Origin: Salvelinus alpinus
Lineage: Eukaryota; Chordata; Actinopteri; Salmoniformes; Salmonidae
Reading direction: 5' to 3'
Assembly (NCBI RefSeq): GCF_045679555.1
Contig: NC_092087.1
Span: 79,353,305-79,417,304, forward strand
Length of the DNA: 64,000 bases
Shown here: positions 1-13,907 of the stretch, in pieces
Numbering within the stretch: position 1 is the stretch's first letter
Layout of the letters: each line of letters opens with the position of its first letter
The notes under the pieces: model-generated
Told to the model about the DNA's origin: nothing
What the model saw: the letters and a program-made list of their open reading frames with translations, nothing else
Database searches by the model: none
Program-made: the position numbers and the translations under genes

Positions 1-539
1 CTCTTGTCATACAGAACAATGACAGTCATTTATTTTAATTAATAATAATTACAAAATATTTTTTTTTGTTGTCCATGTCATGTAGGCCTACCAGCAGGGG
101 TAGAAATAAAACCATTCTGGGAACTCACCACAGTAAAATGAACACATCAAAACTAGTTTCACTTTGGAAGCTTAATTCGACCCCTGCCTCCTGAGCGAGT
201 ATAAGCATATGCACATGTCCACTCTATCTTGTTTTGGTAGAAGCTAATACTGTGTAGCCATAACAAGAGGTGAGTCCACAGATGCTGTATCTTAATGTGA
301 GCCAATTTCAACCAGAAGGAAAATAATCCTGCAGCAACAGGAAATGTGAATGACATTTTTTTGTAGGAGTTGATACATTTTTCGTTGGGAAAATCAAGTC
401 AGACATTTTAATGTAGAAATTACAAACTTTCGAAGCCTTCTCAAACCTTGAGTACACTACAAGTTTGTATTTCCTGCTGAGCCGGAAAATTCCTGCAACA
501 ACAGGGTCATCAAATTAAGATACGGCATCTGTACTATAC
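1..539. other. Intronic sequence of the EMP/PMP22-like gene
   Basis: This stretch lies 3' of the second coding exon on the minus strand and should be intron. I see no further exon with family-like sequence and no recognisable repeat. Confidence 0.5.
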
Positions 540-1004
540 CTTCAGCATAGTCTCCTTTGAGGTTGGTGTAGTGCCAAGTTGAGCCTGCCAGTTCCCACCG
601 GCCCCACACGTCTGTGGCCACTGAGTCTGTGAACCACCAGGCCTGCAAAATAACACAGGAGAAGAGTAGCAAAGTCATTGTAACAAAACTTACTAACAGC
701 TATATCATCTCATAACAGTGTTGTAACCGTGTTTTCAGTGTTGGATACTTAGGCCCAACAGTGGACATTTTTGTTCTAGCCCCGTATTTATTATGGGGTC
801 CACAAAGACATTCTGAAGTTCATATGGAGCAGGAGAACAGATGGAACAGAAGGGGTCACTGAGGTGACATTGGAAGCATGTGAAAGTAAGAAAAAGGAAA
901 GGGGATATTTATTTACTTACATTATCAATGGTTGCCACCAGAAGCAGGATGATGGCAGTAATGTGAAGAACAACGATTCCAGCCAGGACCAACATTGTGA
1001 CTAA
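540..1004 (-). CDS. EMP/PMP22-family tetraspan membrane protein, N-terminal exons (partial gene)
   Basis: Two minus-strand exons join in frame. The first coding exon (921-1004, ATG at 995-993) follows a cag acceptor, encodes 25 residues starting MLVLAGIVVLHI and ends at a gtaagt donor. The second (540-642) begins AWWFTDSVATDVWGRW, contains an NLKGDY stretch and ends in phase 1 at a gtatag donor. A hydrophobic first membrane segment followed by VATIDNAWW and a W-rich first extracellular loop is the signature of epithelial membrane proteins and PMP22; VATIDNAWW is closest to EMP2 as I know the family. The remaining exons (three more membrane spans) lie left of the window. Family members sit in the plasma membrane and affect adhesion and membrane composition. 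Family is confident; paralogue is not. Confidence 0.82.
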
Positions 1005-1074
1005 CTGAGAAAAGATAAGTGTTGTGGAAAGATATACAGTGAGTAGGCTATGCTGCTTATTATAAACTGGGTGG

Positions 1075-1345
1075 TTTGAGCCCTGAATGCTGATTGGCTG
1101 AAAGCTGTGTTATATTAGCCCGTATACCACGGGTATGACAAAACATTTATTTTTACTGCTCTAATTACGTTGGTAACCGGTTTATAATAGCAATAAGGCA
1201 CCTCGGGTGTTTGTGGTATATTGCCAATATACCAAGGCTATGGGCTGTTTCCAGGCCCTCCGCGTTGCATTGTGCTTAAGAATAGCCCTTAGCCATGGTA
1301 TATTGGCCATAAACCACACCACCATCGGCCTTATTGGTTAATTAT
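1075..1345. repeat. Short salmonid interspersed repeat, probably MITE-like
   Basis: A block of about 270 bp contains ataccacggg, gtggtatattgcc, caataaggca and ggtatattggccat. I recognise it as a repeat that recurs in salmonid DNA. It has self-complementary parts (gtatattgccaatatacc) but no coding capacity. It lies in the first intron or leader region of the EMP-like gene. Exact ends and family were not determined. Confidence 0.5.
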
Positions 1346-2316
1346 CTTACTAAATACGAGGCATAACCACATCTGGGTCAAATACATGTAAAATACTTTA
1401 AAATGCTTGTATTGTGCTTGAATTGGTTTGCCTACAATGGGAATAATAAAATAGACCCAAAAGTGCAAACTCCCAGATAAATCAAGCACACATTAAAGTA
1501 TTTGACATATGTTTTTGATCCAGGTCTGGGATAGAAAAGCGCTCTACCTAAATGGTCAATTGGGCTCGTTTCAAATACGACTCAAATCATTGGATTCGAT
1601 TGCTCATTCACGTTTAGCCTATAAAAGGAGTTTATAGATTCGTTTATTTGTTATCAACTACAATTAGACCGCTTAGAGGGTAAAGTAATAATTGTTGTTT
1701 CTGTAGGTCTACCATCACAACAACATTGTTTAAAAAGTTACTCAAGTGTATAAAGTTATTAGGCCTAAAAGTTTACACTATTCGTTACACTAACTGCAGA
1801 CTAATCATTATTAACCTGAATATTTGCATATATTTTTTTGACTCAATAGCAAGTTTCAGTAGAGAAAAATAATAGGCTATTCAACGTGGCCATGTATTTT
1901 AGCTGAACTACTAGGCTGCACATTACCATTTGTTATGGATGCTATCCCCGTTAGTTGCAACGGGCCCCATACACAGGCTATGAGAAAAGAGCGCGAGAAT
2001 ACGACGACAGAAGTGAGTCTATGAAACAAATGTGTTATACATAAATGAATATAAAATATTTATTAAAATACGATCTATAATACTATGCATAAAGTAAACC
2101 TATGTTGACGTTTTTTTGCAGCTCGCAAAAGTGAAATCCATGTAATCCTTCCAAGGCGTCTTTATCTACTGAATGTAGTTCCATTATAAAACGTTTAAAT
2201 ACCTCCCCAAAACTATTGTTTTCGCCCACAGAGCCTTCAAAAAATTCGCTAAACAGTACCAACCCTCCACCAATCCCATTGCATAGAAATTGTAAACCGC
2301 ATTAGGCTGATAAACA
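1346..2316. other. No feature recognised (likely 5' intron of the EMP-like gene)
   Basis: AT-rich sequence with no convincing open frame, RNA gene or repeat family. Confidence 0.4.
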
Positions 2317-2320
2317 TTAC

Positions 2321-2520
2321 CTGTGAAGGAGCTTTTACGCACGATAGTTATTTGCAATTCTGAAAAGCTGTAACGTTAGACCCACCCAGCATCGAATTCA
2401 TAGCCTACACATCACTATTTTTTTCTCTTCGGCCCCTTCCCTCCCTTTCCCCTTTCCCAAACCCCACCCATATCCTCAAACTTGTTCGTATCTTTAAAAA
2501 GTCAGGGACTTTAAAAGTCT
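2321..2520 (-). promoter_or_regulatory. Possible non-coding first exon and promoter of the EMP-like gene
   Basis: On the minus strand the sequence ctccttcacag is followed by gtaatg, a plausible donor ending at 2321. Upstream of it is a purine-rich G/A tract (about 2415-2475) of the sort seen in TATA-less promoters. The ATG exon at 921-1004 has its own acceptor in front of the ATG, so at least one upstream 5' UTR exon is required, and this is the best candidate. There is no direct evidence of transcription. Confidence 0.3.
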
Positions 2521-3258
2521 ATGACAAATAGGCAACGTTTCCCTCTGTCAAAACACTGCGTGAAGCTAAGTGATCTTCAAAGGAGCTCGTTGAATGAATG
2601 GAGTAACAATTACGGCTGTGTACAGAATGTGTGCAGAATAGTCCCAGTTTGTAGTATATTCTTAATTCTAAAAGGAACCAAACAAACATGTTGCGTTCCA
2701 CTCTAGCCCCCCTCCCCCGCCCTCAAAGCAATATGTAGGCTACACCTCTCCCTTTTACAATGAGCTCTCAACACATGAGAAATACAGTATTTTACTTCAC
2801 ATTCATATAAGTAAACAACAACACCCAATTCCCCTCTGTACGCAGTATCGCAGCAGCAACCCAAAATATGAGTAATAGAATAGCAACAGCCATTACCTAT
2901 TCGTGTTTTGGGTAATGACATACTGTACACGTCATCTCCATTGCAATGTTTTCCCATCCACATAGTTTATGGATGTCATGTTGTACTTTAGCCTATAGGC
3001 CTACTTTTTTACCTTCAATATTTCAAGGTATTAACAAATTCTTTCTACTGTATGTCTCTTTTTCTTCCATGATGAAATCCAACCAGATTTTTGTTTTGTC
3101 TGAGTTAATTAACTGCACATTTGCATAATCAGTTTGGAATTACAGCTGTCAGGTCTAATATATAGATTTGGCTTTATAATCGAATTTCGCATGTAGAGTT
3201 ACACATTCTGAGGTCAAATTTACAGTGGTTCCATTTTTCCTAGATGGGAGTTTTCACC
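2521..3258. other. No gene recognised
   Basis: Short open frames on both strands lack family resemblance and splice context. The right edge meets the LINE tail. Confidence 0.4.
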
Positions 3259-3508
3259 TCAAAGTCAAATCAAATCAAATCAAGTTTATTTTATATAGCC
3301 CTTCGTACATCAGCTAATATCTCGAAGTGCTGTACAGACACCCAGCCTAAAACCCCAAACAGCAAGCAATGCAGGTGTAGAAGCACGGTGGCTAGGAAAA
3401 ACTCCCTAGAAAGGCCAAAACCTAGGAAGAAACCTAGAGAGGAACCAGGCTATGAGGGGTGGCCAGTCCTCTTCTGGCTGTGCTGGGTGGAGATTATAAC
3501 AGAACTAT

Positions 3509-4170
3509 GCCAAGATGTTCAAAATGTTCATAAGTGACAAGCATGGTCAAATAATAATCATGAATAATTTTCAGTTGGCTTTTCATAGCCGATCATCAAG
3601 AGTTGAAAATAGCAGGTCCGGGACAGGTGGCGGTTCCATAACCGCAGGCAGAACAGCTGAAACTGGAATAGCAGCAAGGCCAGGTGGACTGGGGACAGCA
3701 AGGAGCCATCACGCCCCCGGCAGCCCCGACGCACGGTCCCAGGGCTCAGGTCCTCAGAGAGAGAGAAAGAGAGAGAGAAGGAGAGAATTAGAGAGAGCCA
3801 AGATTTTCAAAATGTTCATAAATGACAAGCATGGTCAAATAATAATCAGGAATAAATGTCAGTTGGCTTTTCATAGCCGATCATTAAGAATTGAAAACAG
3901 CAGGTCTGGGACAGGTAGGGGTTCCATAACCGCAGGCAGAACAGTTGAAACTGGAATAGCAGCAGGGCCAGGCGGACTGGGGACAGCAAGGAGTCATCAT
4001 GCCCGGTAGTCCTGACGTATGGTCCTAGGGCTCTGGTCCTCCGAGAGAGAGAAAGAAAGAGAGAAGGAGAGAATTAGAGAGAGCCAAGATTTTCAAAATG
4101 TTCATAAATGACAAGCATGGTCAAATAATAATCAGGAATAAAAGTCAGTTGGCTTTTCATAGCCGATCAT
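3509..4170. repeat. Two-to-three-copy ~285-bp tandem repeat in the LINE 3' region
   Basis: The segment starting gccaagatnttcaaaatg recurs at about 3509, 3798 and 4083. Each copy is followed by the caagcatggtcaaataata block and a cttttcatagccgatca block. Spacing is about 289 and 285 bp. It lies inside the non-coding 3' part of the LINE. Confidence 0.8.
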
Positions 4171-4903
4171 TAAGAGTTGAACAGGTAGGGGTTCCATAAC
4201 AGCAGGCAGAACAGTTGAAACTGGAACAGCAGCAAGGCCAGGTGGACTGGGGACAGCAAGGAGTCATCATGCCCGGTTTGCCGTGACGTATGGTCCTAGG
4301 GCTCAGGTTCTCTGAGAGAGAGAAAGAAAGAGAGAACGAGAGAATTAGAGAGAGCATACTTAAATTCACACAGGACACTGGATAAGATAGGAGAAGTACT
4401 CCAGGTATAACCAACTGACCCTAGCCCCCCGACACATAAACTACTGCAGCATAAATACTGGAGGCTGAGACAGGAGGGGTCAGGAGACACTGTGGCCCCA
4501 TCCGATGATACCCCCGGACAGGGCCAAACAGGAAGGATATAACCCCACCCACTCTGCCAAAGCACAGCCCCCACACCACTAGAGGGATATCTTCAACCAC
4601 CAACTTACAATCCTGAGACAAGGCCGAGTATAGCCCACAAAGATCTCCACCACAGCACAAACCAAGGGGGGGCGCCAACCCAGACAGGAAGATCACGTCA
4701 GTAACTCAACCCACTCAAGTGACGCACCCCTCCTAGGGACGGCATGAAAGAGCACCAGTAAGCCAGTGACTCAGCCCCTGTAATAGGGTTAGGGGCAGAG
4801 AATCCCAGTGGAGAGAGGGGAACCGGCCAGGCAGAGACAGCAAGGGCGGTTCGTTGCTCCAGAGCCTTTCCGTTCACCTTCACACTCCTGGGCCAGACTA
4901 CAC

Positions 4904-6295
<1,392 letters not shown>

Positions 6296-7974
6296 CCGGT
6301 GGATAGAGAGCCGTTTATTATGTTCAACATATGAGGGCCAAGCACAGGAAGCAGCTCTATCAGTAGTTTAGTAGGAATAGGATCCAGTATGCAGCTAGAA
6401 GGTTTAGAGGCCATGATTATTTTCATCATTGTGTCAAGAGATATAGTACTAAAACACTTGAGTGTCTCCCTTGATCCTAGGTCCTGGCAGAGTTGTGCAG
6501 ACTCAGGACAATTGAGCTTTGGAGGAATACGCAGATTTAAAGAGGAGTCCATAATTTGCTTTCTAATGATCATGATCTTTTCCTCAAAGAAGTTCATGAA
6601 TTTATTACTGCTGAAGTGAAAGCCATCCTCTCTTGGGGAATGCTGCTTTTTAGTTAGCTTTGCAACAGTATCAAATTTTTTTTTTGGATTGTTCTTATTT
6701 TCCTCAATTAAGTTGGAAAAGTAGGATGATCGAGCAGCAGTGAGGGCTCTTCGGTACTGCACGGTACTGTCTTTCCAAGCTAGTCGGAAGACTTCCAGTT
6801 TGGTGTGGCGCCATTTCCGTTCCAATTTTCTGGAAGCTTGCTTCAAAGCTCGGGTATTTTCTGTATACCAGGGAGCTAGTTTCTTATGACAAATGTTTTT
6901 CGTTTTTAGGGGTACAACTGCATCTAGGGTATTGCGCAAGGTTAAATTGAGTTCCTCGGTTAGGTGGTTAACTGATTTGTGTCCTCTGACGTCCTTGGGT
7001 AGGCAGAAGGAGTCTGGAAGGGCATCAAGGAATTTTTGTGTTGTCTGAGAATTTATAGCACGACTTTTGATGCTCCTTGGTTGGGGTCTGAGCAGATTAT
7101 TTGTTGCGATTGCAAACGTAATAAAATGGTGGTCCGACAGTCCAGGATTATGAGGAAAAACATTAAGATCTACAACATTTATTCCATGGGACAAAACTAA
7201 GTCCAGAGTATGACTGTGGCAGTGAGTAGGTCCAGAGACATGTTGGACAAAACCCACTGAGTCGATGATGGCTCCGAAATACTTTTGGAGTGGGTCTGTG
7301 GACTTCTCCATATGAATATTAAAATCACCAAAAATTAGAATATGATCTGCTATGACTACAAGGTCTGATAGGAATTCAGGGAACTCAGAGAGGAACGCTG
7401 TATATGGCCCAGGAGGCCTATAAACAGTGGCTATAAAAAGTGATTGAGTAGGCTGCATAGATTTCATGACTAGAAGCTCAAAAGACGAAAACGTCATCAT
7501 TTTTTTTTTTGTAAATTGAAATTTGCTATCGTAAATGTTAGCAACACCTCCGCCTTTGCGGGATGCACGGGGAATATGGTCACTAGTGTAACCAGGAGGT
7601 GAGGCCTCATTTAACACAGTAAATTCATCAGGCTTAAGCCATGTTTCAGTCAGGCCAATCACATCAAGATTATGATCAGTGATTAGTTCATTGACTATAA
7701 CTGCCTTTGAAGTGAGGGATCTAACATTAAGTAACCCTATTTTGAGATGTGAGGTATCACGATCTCTTTCAATAATGGCAGGAATGGAGGAGGTCTTTAT
7801 CCTAATGAGATTGCTAAGGCGAACACCGCCATGTTTAGTTTTGCCCAACCTAGGTCGAGGCACAGACACAGTCTCAATGGGGATGGCTGAGCTGACTACA
7901 CTGACTGTGCTATTGGCAGACTCCACTAAGCTGGCAGGTTGGCTAACAGCCTGCTGCCTGGCCTGCACCCTATT

Positions 7975-8364
7975 TCATTGTGGAGCTAGTGGAGTTAGAG
8001 CCCTATCTATGTTTGTAGATAAGATGAGAGCACCCCTCCAGCTAGGATGGAGTCCGTCACTCCTCAGCAGGTCAGGCTTGGTCCTGTTTGTGGGTGAGTC
8101 CCAGAAAGAGGGCCAATTATCTACAAATTCTATCTTTTGGGAGGGGCAGAAAATAGTTTTCAACCAGCGATTGAGTTGTGAGACTCTGCTGTAGAGCTCG
8201 TCACTCCCCCTAACTGGGAGAGGGCCAGAGACAATTACTCGATGCCGACACATCTTTCTAGCTGATTTACAGGCTGAAGCTATGTTGCGCTTGGTGACCT
8301 CTGACTGTTTCATCCTAACATCAAAGCTGTCCTTTTGCTCAGTAGGTAGGCCTACTTTGGACAT
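7975..8364 (-). pseudogene. LINE 5' domain: SGNH/GDSL-esterase-like segment
   Basis: A 129-codon frame contains VIVSGPLPVRG and later RSDGLHPSWRGA. The latter has the D..H arrangement of the last catalytic block of SGNH hydrolases. CR1/L2-group LINEs are known to carry esterase domains in the first ORF. Here the segment is in the same frame as the endonuclease downstream, separated by a single TGA (7977-7975), so it looks like the N-terminal part of one interrupted polyprotein. The Ser-containing first block is not visible in this copy. Confidence 0.6.
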
Positions 8365-8390
8365 GTCTTGGGGAATGTTGTGTTGTCAAT

Positions 8391-8773
8391 TACAGAATGC
8401 TCAGCGGGTACCATGGTGATGTCCAACAGCAATATCAGCCTGACCATGACACCTTTTCAAGTAAATATATAGGTGCATGTATAGGTGTATAGGTGTATTT
8501 CTAGTCTTCGGCTCCAAAATAATACAGGTATTTCCTTATTTTACACATGATAACGAGTCTGTTCTAATGTAACCCTATGTCCTGAAGATATTGCCTCAGT
8601 TAAACAGCAGATCTACTCTCCAGACCCTGGGCTCGGACCACAGAAGGGACATCATAGGCATGCTATACAGCGGTGGACCCCACTGTCCATTGTGGGAGCG
8701 ACATCCTGATGTTCACATTCCAGAAACAGGACATTCCAAAATTCTTAATTGACAGATGTATGTAAAGCCATAT
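8391..8773. other. No feature recognised
   Basis: Non-coding sequence between the LINE 5' end and the large minisatellite. The LINE 5' border may extend slightly into it. Confidence 0.4.
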
Positions 8774-11700
8774 ATTGTAACACTAGCAGGCCTTGTGGAA
8801 GTCATACTGCAGTAGGCCTTGTGGAAGTCATACTGTAGTAGACCTTGTGGAAGTTATACTGCAGTATGCCTTGTGGAAGTCATTCTGCAGTAGGCCTTGT
8901 GGAAGTCATTCTGCAGTAGGCCTTGTGGAAGTCATGATGTAGTAGGCCTTGTGGAAGTCATACTGCAGTAGGCCTTGTGGAAGTCATACTGTAGTAGGCC
9001 TTGTGGAAGTTATACTGCAGTATGCCTTGTGGAAGTCATTCTGCAGTAGGCCTTGTGGAAGTCATGCTGTAGTAGGCCTTGTGGAAGTCATACTGCAGTA
9101 GGCCCTGTGGAAGTAATTTTGTAGTAGGCCTTGTGGAAGTCATACTGCAGTAGGCCTTGTGGAAGTCTTACTGCAGTAGGCCCTGTGGAAGTCATACTGC
9201 AGTAGGCCTTGTGGAAGTCTTACTGCAGTAGGCCTTGTGGAAGTTATACTGCAGTATGCCTTGTGGAAGTCATTCTGCAGTAGGCCTTGTGGAAGTCATG
9301 CTGTAGTAGGCCTTGTGAAAGTCATACTGCAGTAGGCCCTGTGGAAGTAATTTTGTAGTAGGCCTTGTGGAAGTCATACTGCAGTAGGCCTTGTGGAAGT
9401 CTTACTGCAGTAGGCCCTGTGGAAGTCATACTGCAGTAGGCCTTGTGGAAGTCATACTGCAGTAGGCCCTGTGGAAGTCATACTGCAGTAGGCCTTGTGG
9501 AAGTCTTACTGCAGTAGGCCTTGTGGAAGTTATACTGCAGTATGCCTTGTGGAAGTCATTCTGCAGTAGGCCTTGTGGAAGTCATGCTGTAGTAGGCCTT
9601 GTGAAAGTCATACTGCAGTAGGCCCTGTGGAAGTAATTTTGTAGTAGGCCTTGTGGAAGTCATACTGCAAGTGGGCCCTGTGGAAGTCATACTGCAGTAG
9701 ATCTTGTGGAAGTCATGCTGTAGTAGGCCTTGTGGAAGTCATACTGCTGTAGACCTTGTGGAAGTCACATTGTAGTAGGCCTTGTGGAAGTCACATTGTA
9801 GTAGGTCTTGTGGAAGTCATATTGTAGTAGGCCTTGTGGAAGTCATATTGTAACACTCATAGACCTTGTGGAAGTCATACTGCAGTAGACCTTGTGGAAG
9901 TCACATTGTAGTAGGCCTTGTGGAAGTCACATTGTAGTAGGCCTTGTGGAAGTCATGCTGTAGTAGGCCGTGTGGAAGTCATACTGCAGTAGACCTTGTG
10001 GAAGTCACATTGTAGTAGGCCATGTGGAAGTCACATTGTAGTAGGCCTTGTGGAAGTCTTACTGCAGTAGGCCTTGTGGAAGTTATGCTGCAGTATGCCT
10101 TGTGGAAGTCATTCTGCAGTAGGCCTTGTGGAAGTCATGCTGTAGTAGGCCTTGTGGAAGTCACATTGTAGTAGTCCTTGTGGAAGTCACATTGTAGTAG
10201 GCCTTGTGGAAGTCATATTGTAGTAGGCCTTGTGGAAGTCACATTGTAGTAGGCCTTGTGGAAGTCACATTGTAGTAGGCCTTGTGGAAGTCACATTGTA
10301 GTAGGCCTTGTGGAAGTCATATTGTAGTAGGCCTTGTGGAAGTCATATTGTAACACTCATAGGCCTTGTGGAAGTAATGTTGTAACACTCATAGGCCTTG
10401 TGGAAGTCATACTGTAGTAGGCCCTGTGGAAGTCATACTGTAGTAGGCCTTGTGGAAGTCTTACTGCAGTAGGCCTTGTGGAAGTTATACTGCAGTAGGC
10501 CCTGTGGAAGTCATTCTGCAGTAGACCTTGTGGAAGTCATGCTGTAGTAGGCCTTGTGGAAGTCATACTGCAGTAGGCCCTGTGGAAGTAATTTTGTAGT
10601 AGGCCTTGTGGAAGTCTTATTGCAGTAGGCCTTGTGGAAGTCATACTGTGGTAGGCCTTGTGGAAGTTATACTGCAGTATGCCTTGTGGAAGTCATTCTG
10701 CAGTAGGCCTTGTGGAAGTCATGCTGTAGTAGGCCTTGTGGAAGTCATACTGCTGTAGACCTTGTGGAAGTTATACTGCAGTATGCCTTGTGGAAGTCAT
10801 TCTGCAGTAGGCCTTGTGGAAGTCATGCTGTAGTAGGCCTTGTGAAAGTCATACTGCAGTAGGCCCTGTGGAAGTAATTTTGTAGTAGGCCTTGTGGAAG
10901 TCATACTGCAGTAGGCCTTGTGGAAGTCTTACTGCAGTAGGCCCTGTGGAAGTCATACTGCAGTAGGCCTTGTGGAAGTCTTACTGCGGTAGGCCTTGTG
11001 GAAGTTATACTGCAGTATGCCTTGTGGAAGTCATTCTGCAGTAGGCCTTGTGGAAGTCATGCTGTAGTAGGCCTTGTGAAAGTCATACTGCAGTAGGCCC
11101 TGTGGAAGTAATTTTGTAGTAGGCCTTGTGGAAGTCTTATTGCAGTAGGCCTTGTGGAAGTCATACTGCAGTAGATCTTGTGGAAGTCATGCTGTAGTAG
11201 GCCTTGTGGAAGTCATACTGCTGTAGACCTTGTGGAAGTCACATTGTAGTAGGCCTTGTGGAAGTCACATTGTAGTAGGTCTTGTGGAAGTCATATTGTA
11301 GTAGGCCTTGTGGAAGTCATGAGTGGGCCTGTGGAAGTCTACTGCAGTAGACCTTGTGGAAGTCATGCTGTAGAGGCCTTGTGAAGTCATCTGCTGTAGA
11401 CCTTGTGGAAGTCACATTGTAGTAGGCCTTGTGGAAGTCACATTGTAGTAGGCCTTGTGGAAGTCAGTAGTAGCCTTGTGGAAGTCATATTGTAACGCTC
11501 ATAGACCTTGTGGAAGTCATACTGCAGTAGACCTTGTGGAAGTCACATTGTAGTAGGCCTTGTGGAAGTCACATTGTAGTAGGCCTTGTGGAAGTCTTAC
11601 TGCAGTAGGCCTTGTGGAAGTTATGCTGCAGTATGCCTTGTGGAAGTCATTCTGCAGTAGGCCTTGTGGAAGTCATGCTGTAGTAGGCCTTGTGGAAGTC

Positions 11701-13513
11701 ACATTGTAGTAGTCCTTGTGGAAGTCACATTGTAGTAGGCCTTGTGGAAGTCATATTGTAGTAGGCCTTGTGGAAGTCACATTGTAGTAGGCCTTGTGGA
11801 AGTCACATTGTAGTAGGCCTTGTGGAAGTCACATTGTAGTAGGCCTTGTGGAAGTCATATTGTAGTAGGCCTTGTGGAAGTCATATTGTAACACTCATAG
11901 GCCTTGTGGAAGTAATGTTGTAACACTCATAGGCCTTGTGGAAGTCATACTGTAGTAGGCCCTGTGGAAGTCATACTGTAGTAGGCCTTGTGGAAGTCTT
12001 ACTGCAGTAGGCCTTGTGGAAGTTATACTGCAGTAGGCCCTGTGGAAGTCATTCTGCAGTAGACCTTGTGGAAGTCATGCTGTAGTAGGCCTTGTGGAAG
12101 TCATACTGCAGTAGGCCCTGTGGAAGTAATTTTGTAGTAGGCCTTGTGGAAGTCTTATTGCAGTAGGCCTTGTGGAAGTCATACTGTGGTAGGCCTTGTG
12201 GAAGTTATACTGCAGTATGCCTTGTGGAAGTCATTCTGCAGTAGGCCTTGTGGAAGTCATGCTGTAGTAGGCCTTGTGGAAGTCATACTGCTGTAGACCT
12301 TGTGGAAGTAATATTGTAGTAGGCCTTGTGGAAGTCACATTGTAGTAGGCCTTGTGGAAGTCAAATTGTAGTAGACCTTGTGGAAGTCACATTGTAGTAG
12401 GCCTTGTGGAAGTCATATTGTAGTAGGCCTTGTGGAAGTCATATTGTAACACTCATAGGCCTTGTGGAAGTAATATTGTAACAGTCATAGGCCTTGTGGA
12501 AGTCATACTGTAGTAGGCCCTGTGGAAGTCATACTGTAGTAGGCCTTGTGGAAGTCTTACTGCAGTAGGCCTTGTGGAAGTTATACTGCAGTAGGCCCTG
12601 TGGAAGTCATTCTGCAGTAGACCTTGTAGAAGTCATGCTGTAGTAGGCCTTGTGGAAGTCATACTGCAGTAGGCCCTGTGGAAGTAATTTTGTAGTAGGC
12701 CTTGTGGAAGTCTTATTGCAGTAGGCCTTGTGGAAGTCATACTGCAGTATGCCTTGTGGAAGTCATTCTGCAGTAGGCCTTGTGGAAGTCATGCTGTAGT
12801 AGGCCTTGTGGAAGTCATACTGCTGTAGACCTTGTGGAGGTCACATTGTAGTAGGCCTTGTGGAAGTCACATTGTAGTAGGCCTTGTGGAAGTCATATTG
12901 TAGTAGGCCTTGTGGAAGTCATATTGTAACACTCATAGACCTTGTGGAAGTCATACTGCAGTAGACTTTGTGGAAGTCACATTGTAGTAGGCCTTGTGGA
13001 AGTCACATTGTAGTAGGCCTTGTGGAAGTCATGCTGTAGTAGGCCTTGTGGAAGTCATACTGCAGTAGACCTTGTGGAAGTCACATTGTAGTAGGCCTTG
13101 TGGAAGTCACATCGTAGTAGGCCTTGTGGAAGTCATATTGTAGTAGTTCTTGTGGAAGTCACATTGTAGTAGGCCTTGTTTAAGTCATGCTGTAGTAGAT
13201 CTTGTGGAAGTCATACTGCAGTAGACCTTGTGGAAGTCACATTGTAGTAGGCCTTGTGGAAGTCACATTGTAGTAGGCCTTGTGGAAGTCATATTGTAGT
13301 AGGCCTTGTGGAAGTCATATTGTAACACTCATAGGCCTTGTGGAAGTCACATTGTAGTAGGCCTTGTGGAAGTAATATTGTAGTAGGCCTTGTGGAAGTC
13401 ATATTGTAGTAGGCCTTGTGGAAGTCATATTGTAGTAGGCCTTGTGGAAGTCACATTGTAGTAGGCCATGTGGAAGTCATATTGTAACACTTATAGGCCT
13501 TGTGGAAGTCATA
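8774..13513. repeat. Large 26-bp minisatellite (about 180 copies)
   Basis: The basic unit is taggccttgtggaagtcata plus a variable 6-bp end (ctgcag, ttgtag, ctgtag and similar). It repeats almost without interruption for 4.7 kb. Many units contain the 10-bp palindrome tactgcagta. Variants such as gtaattttgtag, taacactcatagg and gtgaaagtc recur in the same order, showing higher-order structure: the stretch around 10050-10700 is repeated about 1.54 kb later, around 11590-12240. The array is non-coding. Confidence 0.97.
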
Positions 13514-13655
13514 TGGAGCTTCTAGCTTAACACAGTTAACATTGCTTTTCAATAAAGATCTGTATCCATTCACTCAAGACCTGTTAGTCAGTCAGGTTAT
13601 TGGGATGGCTGAAAACCTATGATAATACTGTACTGGTCTTAAATTTACTAAATCT

Positions 13656-13754
13656 GAGTCTGTCCTAAATCGCACCCTATTCCCTATATATTCCCCATAG
13701 AGCTCTGGTCAAACGTAGTGCACTATGTAGGGAATAGGGTGCCATTTAGGACTC
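13656..13754. repeat. Palindromic short repeat, copy 1 (MITE-like)
   Basis: The ends are inverted (gagtctgtcctaaat at left, atttaggactc at right). The centre has ccctattccctata and its partner tgtagggaataggg around agctctggtcaaacgtagtgc. Degenerate copies occur at about 29733, 35237, 37488 and 46909. Confidence 0.75.
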
Positions 13755-13907
13755 GGTATACATTAGCTACCGGGTGGTCTGAGCTCTACATAATGTCCAG
13801 ACAGTAGTATTTGACTTAATCAATTCTGTCCCTACCAGTCAGTGAATGATGCTACTTCTTATTACCGTCATTACTTCTAATTTCCTAGTGGACGTCCCTG
13901 CCTCTCC

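Noticed and set aside
2703..2963. 86-codon reverse frame with several cysteines
   Set aside because: No family resemblance, no splice context and no conserved motif; probably chance.
8774..13513. Regularly repeated units considered as a CRISPR-like array
   Set aside because: No unique spacers: units are contiguous 26-bp tandem repeats in a vertebrate genome.
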